A program made the translations under genes and the position numbers. The notes beneath the pieces were generated by a model. That model ran no database searches. It was given only the letters and a program-made list of their open reading frames with translations, and had not been told where the DNA came from. From JAXLQL01 sp046331625 (lineage in GTDB: Bacteria > Acidobacteriota > Terriglobia > Bryobacterales > Bryobacteraceae), in the NCBI GenBank assembly GCA_046331625.1, contig JAXLQL010000008.1:248001-312000 (forward strand): a stretch of DNA of 64,000 nt, in the 5' to 3' direction. Shown here in pieces: positions 26,966-34,924 of the stretch (its first letter is position 1; the number at the start of each line of letters is the position of its first letter).

Positions 26966-27052
26966 TTAGGGCTTCCACATGCGGGGATCGATTTCGAAGG
27001 GCAGCGGATCATCGAACTTGTCGGTAGCGTGGAAGCCCTCGCGAATGAGACG
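26966..27052 (-). pseudogene. Possible C-terminal fragment of an unknown gene
   Basis: On the minus strand, 28 codons read RLIREGFHATDKFDDPLPFE and continue to MWKP before a TAA at 26968-26966. Composition and codon use look coding, but no start codon or upstream extension exists, because a TAA lies just before it. The opposite strand is also open. It may be a remnant or chance. Confidence 0.2.
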
Positions 27053-27067
27053 TTACCATGGTTTCTC

Positions 27068-27625
27068 ATGAGCCTTGAACAGGACCGTCAACTCCTCGCC
27101 TCCATTCTCAGCCGCATCTCCGTCAAGCGCGGGCAGGAATTCACGCTCGCCAGCGGCCGCAAGAGCAATGTCTACTGTGACGCTCGCGTGACCACCTGCA
27201 AGGCCGAGGCGATGCCCCTCATCGGGAGGCTGTTCCTGGCCAAGATCGCCGAGCGCGGCTGGAAACCTCGCGCCGTAGGCGGGCTCACCATGGGCGCCGA
27301 TCCGATCGTGATCGCGGTGGCGCGCCAAAGCGTGGAGCAGGGTCCGGCGATCGACGCGTTTCTCGTCCGCAAGGAAGCCAAAGGACACGGTACGAAGCGG
27401 CAGATCGAGGGGTTGAGCGAGGAGGGTCCGCTGGATGTGGTGATCGTGGATGACGTCTGCACCACGGGCGACTCCACCATCAAGGCGATTCAGGCTTCTC
27501 GCGAAGGGGGATTAAACGTATTGGGTGCGATTTGTTTGGTGGACCGGGAGGAAGGGGCGAGAGAGGCGATCGAGGACGGGCTCGGTTGTCCGTTTGACCG
27601 GATCTTCCGTATACAAGAGTTGTAG
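27068..27625 (+). CDS. pyrE: Orotate phosphoribosyltransferase
   Basis: 185 residues from the ATG at 27068; earlier in-frame codons are poor. Motifs: FTLASGRKSNVYCDARVTT, the AVGGLTMGADPIV loop, RKEAKGHGTKRQIEG (the flexible loop with catalytic Lys), and the PRPP-binding motif VVIVDDVCTTGDSTIKAI. It transfers phosphoribosyl from PRPP to orotate to give OMP in pyrimidine synthesis. The length is somewhat short but normal for the family. It is convergent with the DUF1080 gene across 32 bp. Confidence 0.92.
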   Translation: MSLEQDRQLLASILSRISVKRGQEFTLASGRKSNVYCDARVTTCKAEAMPLIGRLFLAKIAERGWKPRAVGGLTMGADPIVIAVARQSVEQGPAIDAFLVRKEAKGHGTKRQIEGLSEEGPLDVVIVDDVCTTGDSTIKAIQASREGGLNVLGAICLVDREEGAREAIEDGLGCPFDRIFRIQEL

Positions 27626-27650
27626 CGGGGCGAGCGCGTGCCCACCCCGC
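27625..27650. terminator. Hairpin between pyrE and the convergent DUF1080 gene
   Basis: GCGGGG (27625-27630) and CCCCGC (27645-27650) can pair across a 14-base loop, directly after the pyrE stop and 8 bp before the opposing stop at 27658. It could serve both strands. No U-tract follows, so confidence is low. Confidence 0.35.
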
Positions 27651-27657
27651 CCAAAAG

Positions 27658-28293
27658 CTACTTCAGCGGCTTGATGCGGATGTTCTTGTAGCGGACCGTC
27701 GACCCCGGATCGTGGCCCTGCAGCGCGACCGTCCCGTGCGAAAGCACGCGGCCCGGCATGTCCTTGGGGCCCTTCCAGTCGGCGGGTTGGGTCCACTCGG
27801 TGACCTTCTTGCCATCCACGAACACGGTGACCAGGTTGTCCTTCACCACGATGTGCTCGGTGAACCACTTCTGGTCACCGGCGACGCTCTCCATGTTGTC
27901 CTTCACCATGTAGAGGCTGGCGGTCTTGCGGGGATCACGAACGAAGGTGTTGTTCACCTGCACTTCGAAGCCCTTGTCGGGCCAGCCCTTTTCCTGATAG
28001 CCGGTGTGGAAGTAGATGCCGCCGTTGGAATTGGCTTCGGTCCAGACATCCACCTTCAACTCGAAGTTCTTGTAGTCGGCGTTCGGGCCGGTGTAATAAA
28101 GGTGGCAGCGCGGGCCGTTGGCGACGATGGCGCCGTCTTTCACCGAGAACGTTCCTTCGTTCTCTTTGGCCTTGGTCCAGTTGGTGAGGTCCTTTCCATT
28201 GAACAATTGCTTGAAGCCCTTTTCGGTCTTGCCGGCGGCGGCCACGAGCGACACGGCGGCGAAGAATGCTAACGCGGTTCTCATATTGCTCAT
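27658..28293 (-). CDS. Secreted DUF1080 (3-keto-disaccharide hydrolase-like) protein
   Basis: 211 residues from the ATG at 28293 (a second ATG at 28284 is equally possible). A signal peptide (RTALAFFAAVSLVAAAGK) is followed by the DUF1080 signature GFKQLFNGKDLTNWTKAKEN, then NFELKVDVWTEANSNGGIYF and the concluding GSTVRYKNIRIKPLK. The jelly-roll (concanavalin-like) fold is shared with glycoside hydrolases, and members act on 3-keto-glycosides. It is exported, probably periplasmic, and is convergent with pyrE. Confidence 0.85.
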   Translation of the reverse strand: MSNMRTALAFFAAVSLVAAAGKTEKGFKQLFNGKDLTNWTKAKENEGTFSVKDGAIVANGPRCHLYYTGPNADYKNFELKVDVWTEANSNGGIYFHTGYQEKGWPDKGFEVQVNNTFVRDPRKTASLYMVKDNMESVAGDQKWFTEHIVVKDNLVTVFVDGKKVTEWTQPADWKGPKDMPGRVLSHGTVALQGHDPGSTVRYKNIRIKPLK

Positions 28294-28366
28294 GATACGA
28301 CGGCGGCCGCGCTATGCTCCGTGCTCCGCCCCAACCACCGCGCCCTCGAGCTATTCTTGACAGATC

Positions 28367-29137
28367 ATGAAACGACTCGTCGCCGCCGCCATCTTCGGGA
28401 TCCTGCTCTATGCCGTTCCCCAGTCCTCGTCGAACACAGTGCGGGAGTTGGCTCCCGGAGTGTGGGTCCGCATGGGCGACCGTGGACGCAATCAGCCGGC
28501 CAACTGCGGCTGGATCATTTTCAAGGATTATGTTCTGGTGATCGACGCCAACTATCCGTGGGGTGCCAAGGAGATTCTGCCCGAGATCAAGAAGACCACG
28601 CAGAAGCCGATCCGCTACGTCTTCAACACGCACTATCACGGCGACCACGCCTACGGTGGGAGCCTGTTCACCGATCAAGGCGCGCAGATCGTGTGCTCAG
28701 AGGCTTGCGCGGTCGAGTCGAAGAGCAAAGGCCAGGCCGGTTGGGACAGGAACACGGCGACGGGCGAGTTCAGCCTGAAGCCGTACAAACTGGCGCATCC
28801 CACCATCACGTTCGGGCAGTTCATGGCGTTCGACGACGGCGAGCACCGGGTGGAACTGCGGCTGATGGGTCCGGGACACAGCAAGGGCGACGCGGCGGCG
28901 TGGCTGCCGAAGGAGAAGATCCTGTTCACGGGCGATCTGGTGGTGAACTGGAAGTCCGGCAACAACGCAGCCGATGCCGACGCCGATCACGACAACTGGC
29001 TGCGCGCGCTTGACCGGATGGCGGCGATGAATCCGGCAACGGTGGTGGTGGGGCATGGCGAGTTGGGTGGAGTTGCGGAGATCCGGGCGCAGCATGCGTA
29101 CATGGCGGACATGGTGGATACGGTGCGCAAGGGGTGA
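28367..29137 (+). CDS. MBL-fold hydrolase truncated at its C-terminus by an IS3 element
   Basis: 256 residues remain. Signal peptide (RLVAAAIFGILLYAVPQSSS). Metal ligands H89, H91, D93 and H94 (FNTHYHGDHAYGG), then GPGHSKGD and VVVGHGE. This resembles subclass B-type metallo-beta-lactamase-like secreted hydrolases; actual lactamase activity is not shown. The native frame would continue after ...DTVRKG with IAAGKSADEIAATDL. Instead the IS at 29135 supplies a TGA one codon after the break. The lost part is 41 residues and the metal core is intact, so the truncated protein may still fold. Confidence 0.85.
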   Translation: MKRLVAAAIFGILLYAVPQSSSNTVRELAPGVWVRMGDRGRNQPANCGWIIFKDYVLVIDANYPWGAKEILPEIKKTTQKPIRYVFNTHYHGDHAYGGSLFTDQGAQIVCSEACAVESKSKGQAGWDRNTATGEFSLKPYKLAHPTITFGQFMAFDDGEHRVELRLMGPGHSKGDAAAWLPKEKILFTGDLVVNWKSGNNAADADADHDNWLRALDRMAAMNPATVVVGHGELGGVAEIRAQHAYMADMVDTVRKG

Positions 29138-29165
29138 GGTGGACCCCATCGGTTGGACAAAAAAA
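29135..29165. repeat. Left terminal inverted repeat of the IS3 element
   Basis: It begins TG and matches the right end over most of the first 30 bases (TGGACCCCAT and TTGGACAAAAAA identical). Immediately outside is GGG, the target duplication. Confidence 0.85.
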
Positions 29166-29373
29166 TCGACGTCCTTAGATGGTGGCGCGGGAAAGGGTGA
29201 GGCGGTCGCGGGACCGCCGTTCACTCCGACTTGCACGGCGCTCGAGTTCCATCCCGGAGAGCTCTATCCTCCGGGCAAGCAAATTGATTGTACGGGACTG
29301 GCGGGAAAATTGCAAGGGCAAAATGCAGCCAACCCGTCCACTCTGGTCCAAAGCGGTAAATCCCAGGGGGTTT

Positions 29374-29390
29374 GGGGGACAGCGTCCCCC
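29374..29390. terminator. Perfect hairpin after the transposase orfB
   Basis: GGGGGAC-AGC-GTCCCCC is a 7-bp perfect stem with a 3-base loop. It lies 7 bp beyond the orfB stop on the minus strand and may terminate transposase transcription. There is no T-run. Confidence 0.4.
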
Positions 29391-29396
29391 ATCAAG

Positions 29397-30186
29397 TCAG
29401 GCGTTCTCCTTCCTTTTGCGTTTGTGTGGGAACAGATCGGCTGGCGTTTGATAACCGAGCGCCTGGTGTGGCCGCTGATAGTTGTAGAAGCGGAAAGTAG
29501 GAGCCGAGGGCCGCATGGAGTTCGGCTCCGTCCTGGAAGTCGCCGGGGTAGACCAGTTCGTACTTGAGCGAGCGCCACAGCCGTTCGATGAAGACGTTGT
29601 CCAGTGCCCGCCCGCGGCCATCCATGCTGATCGCGATCTGGCGCTGAAGTAACGGGTTGAAGGAACTGCGGCGAGGTGAACTGCGCACCTTGGTCGGAGT
29701 TGAAAATGTCGGGCTGGCCGAAGGCGAAAGCAGCTTCCAGAGCGGTGAGGCAGAAGCTGATGTCCAGGGTGTTGGAAACTTCCCAACTCAGTACGTAGCG
29801 GCTGTACCAGTCCATGACGGCCACCAGGTAGAGGAAGCCTCCCGCATCGGGAGATAGGTAATATCGGTGCTCCAGACCTGGTTCGGCTTGTCGATCGTCA
29901 CGCCGCGCAGCAGGTAAGGATACACCTGGTGGCCCGGTGCCGGACGGCTCAAGTTGGGTTTGGGGTAGTGCGCTTCGATACCGAGAATGCGCATCAGCCG
30001 CTGCACGCGCTTCCGGTTCACGCCCAGCTCGACGGCCAGCTTTCGGCTGCCGTAGAAGGGCCGCAGCATGTACAATTCGTCGAGTTGCCGCAACAGCTTC
30101 AGGTTCTCGGCGCTCTCCGGCTGCGGCTGGTGATAGTAGGTCGAACGCGCCAGCCCTACCAACTCGCACTGCCGCTGCACGGTCAA
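29397..30186 (-). pseudogene. IS3-family transposase orfB (DDE integrase), broken by three frameshifts
   Basis: The conserved rve core is present but spread over several frames. The first piece ends after WSTDITYLPMR (first Asp); one G is lost from GGGG near 29841-29843. The second piece carries LVAVMDWYSRYVLSW and FNSDQGAQFTSPQF (second Asp), then shifts near 29652. The third carries ISMDGRGRALDNVFIERLWR and the Glu region LKYELVYPGDF, then one extra T near 29494-29496 shifts into FRFYNYQRPHQALGYQTPAD. Repaired length is about 265 residues. The N-terminus probably comes from fusion with orfA by frameshifting. Confidence 0.8.
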
Positions 30187-30223
30187 CCGGGAATGTTCGG
30201 TATCGATCCATGGCCGTTTGTCC

Positions 30224-30511
30224 TCAGCCGAGGCCGCCTCTTTTTTTGAGAAAGTCCAACTCCACTTTCAGTTGGCCGATCTGCTTGTACAGTTCGTCCT
30301 TCTCGGCCTCGGCTTGTTGTCGCAATTGGTCACGGCCATTGCCGAACACGTCGGGCAATCCGGCCAACGCTTGCTTCTTCCACCCTCCGACCTGCGTTGG
30401 GTGCACGCCAAACATCTGTGCGATCTGCACCGTCGTCTTGTGTCCTTTGATCGCTTCCACCGCTACCTTGGCCTTCAGGCTCGGCGGATGATTCTTGCGG
30501 GTTCTGGGCAT
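30224..30511 (-). CDS. IS3-family transposase orfA (helix-turn-helix)
   Basis: 95 residues. It has the HTH of IS3 OrfA (LKAKVAVEAIKGHKTTVQIA, FGVHPTQVGGWKKQALAGLP) followed by a leucine-zipper-like helix (AEAEKDELYKQIGQLKVELD). The last codons run over an A7 tract (CTCAAAAAAAGAGG, 30241-30247 on the plus strand), the usual site of programmed frameshifting into orfB. With seven As the orfB frame is reached by +1 or -2 rather than the usual -1, so the tract may have lost one base. Confidence 0.88.
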   Translation of the reverse strand: MPRTRKNHPPSLKAKVAVEAIKGHKTTVQIAQMFGVHPTQVGGWKKQALAGLPDVFGNGRDQLRQQAEAEKDELYKQIGQLKVELDFLKKRGGLG

Positions 30512-30559
30512 CGGATCTCCTTATTCTCCATGCCCGCACACCATCTAACAAGGGGCCTG

Positions 30560-30589
30560 TTTTTTGTCCAAGAAATGGGGTCCACCACA
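30560..30589. repeat. Right terminal inverted repeat of the IS3 element
   Basis: Reads ...TTTTTTGTCCAAGAAATGG...CCACCACA and is the imperfect inverse of the left end. It is followed by the second GGG of the target duplication. Confidence 0.85.
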
Positions 30590-30718
30590 GGGATCGCGGC
30601 GGGCAAGAGCGCGGACGAGATCGCGGCAACGGATCTGACGCGGCACAAGATCGGGTCGGAGCGAGAGCGGAACGTGGCGTCGTTGAAGGCGGTGTACAAG
30701 AAGCTGTCCGGGATGTAG
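30590..30718 (+). pseudogene. Severed 3' end of the MBL-fold hydrolase gene
   Basis: After the IS, the frame reads GIAAGKSADEIAATDLTRHK and ends ...AVYKKLSGM at the TAG at 30716-30718. It continues the sentence broken at 29134 exactly. It has no start of its own near the junction and is presumably untranslated. Confidence 0.85.
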
Positions 30719-30892
30719 ACCCGCCGGGTGATTTCACCCGGAACGCCTGCGAAAGCCCACAACTGGGGCTCCCTCTGAAACCGGCCGCCACCTAGGAACA
30801 TACGGAATCGCCCCTCCTGCCGCGTCGCGCGCGGGTGAATCCGTACGTTATTGCGGTTACACAATTGCTTCCATACGAGGCAAGGAGGAGAT

Positions 30893-33800
30893 ATGAGAAT
30901 CGACCGATTCATTCTCCGATGCAGCGCCATTGCTGGAGCGCTCGTCCTATTGCCAGCAAGTACGTACGGGGCTAACGAGGGAAAGCTTCCGGCTCGCATC
31001 GACTACGGCCAGTCGCAGCCGAGCGGACCGCGGGAGGCCGGAACCGCCCTGCCTTCGAACAATCCTCGATCTTTCACCCTTCCCTCGGTGTCACAGCCGA
31101 CCCTGTTCACAGGCGACTACGGATTCATCGTCACCGTCCCCGCCGGGTCGGCAAAGCTCGAGGTGATGCTCACCACCAGCGCCACTGACGTCGATGTCGA
31201 CATGTACATGCGGCGGAGTTCGGATGTCGACTTGGCCAACGGCCAGATCGTGGCTGACTTCGCGTCGCTCGGGCCCGGCGGAAACGAGACCATCACCATC
31301 CAAACCTCGGGATGGTCCAGCACGAGCGAAGGCGTGCGGTCAACGCCAGCGCTGCAGCCGGGCAACTACTACATCGGCTTCGCCGTGGTGACCACGAACC
31401 ACACGGTCTCGGCATCGATCGTCGCCAATATCTCGACGCCAACCGCGGCGCCATCGGTTAATCTGACCGGCAACTGGGCGTGGTCGGCCACTTGTCCGAA
31501 TGGTCCGCTTTCCGGCCAGTTTCAGATCCAACAGACCGGAAGCGCCCTGACCGGATCCTTCTCCGGCACTGACCAGGGAACGCTCGCCGGCACCATCCAG
31601 GCGAATCAGTTCAGCTTCACCCGCACGTGGAGCGCGGGCTCGCAGGTATGGTCCGGCACCGCCAACAGTTCGATCGGCGGGCAGATTACGATCCAAGGCA
31701 CGGTCACCGGAACGGCTCCGGCGACGCAGTGTACGTTCACCGCTACACCTGCGCCATCGAGCGGCGGCGGTGGTGGTGGAAGCGGAGGAGGAGGCGGCGG
31801 GACCGTAACCGGTGACCTCACCGTCGTAGTAACGCAGGAAGACAACAGCGCCTGCCCAGCCCAGAAGAAGCTGGTGGCATCAGTGACGGACGCGCAGGGC
31901 CAAGCGGTACTCGGCCTTGGACCTTCCAACTTCGCGCTCACCGAAAACGGAAAAGCGGTCCAGATCGTCAGCGTGATCTGCACCACCAGCGGCGGCTCCG
32001 GAGCGGCCGGCTCGATCGCCATCATCATCGATCGCAGCGGATCGCTGTCGTCGCAGGACCTCGCGGCCGAGAAGGCCGCGGCGAAACAACTGGTGGATCA
32101 GTTGGGGTCGTCCGATGCGGTCGCGGTCTACTCGTTCGGGTCGACCGTCACCGTGCAGCAGGCGTTCACCACCGACAAGACCGCGGCAAAGACAGCCATC
32201 GATGCGATCGTGGGAGGCGGCAGCACGCTACTCTACCAGGCGATCATTGACGCATCGAACGCGCTGTCCTCGCGGGCGGGCCGCAGAGCGATCGTCCTCA
32301 TGACCGACGGCGAGAACACGGGAACTTCGCCATCGGAGGCCGACGCAATCGCCGCGGCGAAGACGGCGCAGACCCCGGTGTTCACGGTGGGTTTCGGCAG
32401 CGGTATCAACCAGACAGTGCTGCAAAAGATCGCCACCGATACCGGCGGCGTGTTCCTGAGCGGCGCCAACTCTTCGTCGTTGTCGCAACTGCTGGGCCGC
32501 ATCGGTACGGTGCTGTCGAGCCAATGCACCATCACCTACGTGCCGATCGCGCCCGCCTCGCCGGCGAGCGTAGTGGTGACTGCCACCACGACCTCGGGGG
32601 GATCGCCGCATAGCGGCTCCACGACCAGGACCGTTTCGGCCTGCACCGCTCCAGGCGGTGGTGGCGGCACTGGAGGCGGCTCCACCACGCAACCAGGCTG
32701 CGACTACTTCGTCCGGCCTCTCGAGTATTCGTTCGGCCAGCCCGGCGGAACGGCCGGCGGCAGCGCGCCTCCGGGAACCACGTTCAATCCGCCGGTGCTG
32801 ATCACCACGCGTGCGGAGTGCCGATGGGGCTCCATCAGTAACGACGGCTGGATCACCATCGAAGCCGGCCAGTCAGGTCAAGGCGACGGCGCGGTGAGTT
32901 ACCGCGTGGCCGCCAACTCCACCAACGCCGCGCGCACCGGCACGCTTACCATCGCCGGTCGCACCCACACGGTGCGGCAAGCAGCGGGAACCGCGTGCTC
33001 GTACACCATCTCGCCATCCGCGGCGACTGTAGCGGGCAGCGGCGGCTTCGGCACCGTGGACGTGACCGCGAGCGCAGCCGACTGCACCTGGACCGCAGCG
33101 GCGCAAGCCGACTGGCTGTCGCTCAACGGCGGGCAGCGAACAGCGGCCGGAGTCGGCACCGGACCAGTGCGCTACTCGGTGGGCGGCAACCAAGCGACAG
33201 CATCGCGCACAGGGACGATCCTGGTCGCAGGTCAGACCTTCACCGTCACCCAAAACGCCGCTGGAACCGCGGGCCAGCCGACAGTTCCCGACAACGGCGT
33301 AGTTCCATCGGGAAGCGGAACGCCTCCTTCATTGCCGGGAGGCGCCATCGCACAGGGATCGTTCTTCACCGTCTTCGCCTACGACGTGGGACCGGCGAAT
33401 CCGGAGCAAGCTACCACCTATCCGTTGCCCACGAAACTCGGCGGAACGGAAGTGGAGTTGAGCCAAGGGTCCACCAAGGCGAGCGCGTACATCGCATTCG
33501 CTTCGCGCAGCCAGGTGAACGGCATCATTCCGTCGAACACACCCCTGGGCGATGTGGACATGGCGGTGATCTACAACGGAACGCGCAGCAATCCGGTGCG
33601 GATCCGGGTGGTGCGGAACAACTTCAATATCTTCACCACGCGAGCCGGATCGGGCCCGGGCATCATCACCAACTTCGTGACGGCCACCAACCAGCCATTG
33701 AACACGCGCACCACTCCGGCAATGCCGAAGCAGGTGGTCACGATTTGGGGCAACGGCGGCGGACCGATCACGGCTTCAGACGCCTTGGCTCCGCCGGCAG

Positions 33801-34924
33801 GCAACCTGCCGTTCGATTTCGAAGTGATCGTCGGAGGCAAACCCCAGCCCCGGCTGCTCTACTACGGCCGCACGCCGTGCTGTTCGGCGTTGGACCAAGT
33901 GGTAGTGGAGCTCTCGGCCGACGTGCCGCTCGGTTGCGCGGTGCCGGTGCAGGTCCGCTCAGGCGGATCGGGGGCGCCGTGGTCCAACGTGGCGACCATG
34001 GCGATCTCCCGCGACGGAAGCGCCTGCGTGGATCCCACCAACCCGGTGTCGAGTGTGCCGCAAACGGGCGGCAAGATAGGTGCGGTGCTGCTGATTCAGG
34101 GCAACGCGCTCATTCCGCTCAAAGCGAACGCCGCGCCGGAGGCCGTAAGGGCCGACCTCGGCATCGGGCTGTTCCTCAACATGCCAGCGGGCGGCGCGCT
34201 CGGCTTCAGTTCGTTCACCTCGTTCCCGCCCGTGGGGTCGTGCCAGGCGCTGGCCGGGAACCAGGATCTGTCGAGCCTGCTCGGCGGAGGCCTGCCGAGC
34301 CTGACGCAAGGGTCGGGAGGAACGCAACTCGACGCAGGCACGGAGCTCACCGTGACGGGTCCCACGGGGCGCGCGGTTCCGCTACCGCGATCGGACACGT
34401 CGGCCAAGACGGGTCCGTACGCCGGATTGCTGGGCGGCTCGATACCGTTCCCGGGCTTGACGCCGGGGGCGAACTTCCTCGACACGGGCAGCTACAAGGT
34501 GAGCGGTCCGGGTGGAACCGATGTCGGGGCATTCAACGCAACCGTCAACTTCCCGCAACTGGTGACGTGGACCAATCGCGCCCAGACGACCTCGATGAAT
34601 CGGGCGCAGGGAGTGCTGGTGGAGTGGAGCGGCGGCGGTGCGGATGACCGTGTAGTGGTGATCGGCGCCGCGACGGATCAGCGGACCAAAGCGGGCGCCG
34701 GGTTCGTCTGCATCGCGGCCGGATCGGACAAGCGCTTCCAGGTGCCGCCATCGGCGATGTCGAATCTGCCGGCCACGCGAGGCGCGGCTCTCGAAGACTC
34801 GTTCGGGTTACTCGGCATCAGCTCGCTCTCGCTCGGCAGTCTGGCTCCGTTCACGGCGCGCGGGCTCGACATGGGCCTGATCGTGCCGGGAACGCTCGAT
34901 CTGCGCACGGTGGAGGTCCAGTGA
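30893..34924 (+). CDS. Secreted vWA-domain protein with BACON repeats and Solibacter-type C-terminal domain
   Basis: 1,343 residues from the ATG at 30893 (AAGGAGGAG site). Signal peptide (~1-26). A pre-peptidase-C-like beta domain (~45-165) is followed by a Gly-rich linker. A von Willebrand A domain has a complete MIDAS opening D380-R-S-G-S (IIIDRSGSLSSQ) and LMTDGENTG. Two BACON-type modules (~600-800) carry the usual CxW pairs (ECRWGSISNDGWITIE, DCTWTAAAQADWLSL). Next, a TIGR03437-like domain (~815-1035; NGIIPSNTPLGDVDMAVIYN, VVTIWGNGGGP) is known mainly from Solibacter. Probably an adhesive surface protein. The stop overlaps the next gene's GTG. Confidence 0.85.
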   Translation: MRIDRFILRCSAIAGALVLLPASTYGANEGKLPARIDYGQSQPSGPREAGTALPSNNPRSFTLPSVSQPTLFTGDYGFIVTVPAGSAKLEVMLTTSATDVDVDMYMRRSSDVDLANGQIVADFASLGPGGNETITIQTSGWSSTSEGVRSTPALQPGNYYIGFAVVTTNHTVSASIVANISTPTAAPSVNLTGNWAWSATCPNGPLSGQFQIQQTGSALTGSFSGTDQGTLAGTIQANQFSFTRTWSAGSQVWSGTANSSIGGQITIQGTVTGTAPATQCTFTATPAPSSGGGGGGSGGGGGGTVTGDLTVVVTQEDNSACPAQKKLVASVTDAQGQAVLGLGPSNFALTENGKAVQIVSVICTTSGGSGAAGSIAIIIDRSGSLSSQDLAAEKAAAKQLVDQLGSSDAVAVYSFGSTVTVQQAFTTDKTAAKTAIDAIVGGGSTLLYQAIIDASNALSSRAGRRAIVLMTDGENTGTSPSEADAIAAAKTAQTPVFTVGFGSGINQTVLQKIATDTGGVFLSGANSSSLSQLLGRIGTVLSSQCTITYVPIAPASPASVVVTATTTSGGSPHSGSTTRTVSACTAPGGGGGTGGGSTTQPGCDYFVRPLEYSFGQPGGTAGGSAPPGTTFNPPVLITTRAECRWGSISNDGWITIEAGQSGQGDGAVSYRVAANSTNAARTGTLTIAGRTHTVRQAAGTACSYTISPSAATVAGSGGFGTVDVTASAADCTWTAAAQADWLSLNGGQRTAAGVGTGPVRYSVGGNQATASRTGTILVAGQTFTVTQNAAGTAGQPTVPDNGVVPSGSGTPPSLPGGAIAQGSFFTVFAYDVGPANPEQATTYPLPTKLGGTEVELSQGSTKASAYIAFASRSQVNGIIPSNTPLGDVDMAVIYNGTRSNPVRIRVVRNNFNIFTTRAGSGPGIITNFVTATNQPLNTRTTPAMPKQVVTIWGNGGGPITASDALAPPAGNLPFDFEVIVGGKPQPRLLYYGRTPCCSALDQVVVELSADVPLGCAVPVQVRSGGSGAPWSNVATMAISRDGSACVDPTNPVSSVPQTGGKIGAVLLIQGNALIPLKANAAPEAVRADLGIGLFLNMPAGGALGFSSFTSFPPVGSCQALAGNQDLSSLLGGGLPSLTQGSGGTQLDAGTELTVTGPTGRAVPLPRSDTSAKTGPYAGLLGGSIPFPGLTPGANFLDTGSYKVSGPGGTDVGAFNATVNFPQLVTWTNRAQTTSMNRAQGVLVEWSGGGADDRVVVIGAATDQRTKAGAGFVCIAAGSDKRFQVPPSAMSNLPATRGAALEDSFGLLGISSLSLGSLAPFTARGLDMGLIVPGTLDLRTVEVQ

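Larger units (their letters stand above)
29135..30589. mobile_element. IS3-family insertion sequence, 1,455 bp
   Basis: The ends are related inverted repeats: left TGAGGTGGACCCCAT...TTGGACAAAAAA and right (reverse strand) TGTGGTGGACCCCAT...TTGGACAAAAAA. Weaker similarity extends to TTAGATGGTG about 45-50 bases in. The element is flanked by a 3-bp duplication GGG (29132-29134 and 30590-30592). Deleting it with one copy of the duplication restores the MBL reading frame exactly. The transposase genes lie on the minus strand. About 200 bp at the left end (29166-29370) has no gene. orfB is broken, so the copy is not autonomous unless supplied in trans. Confidence 0.93.
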
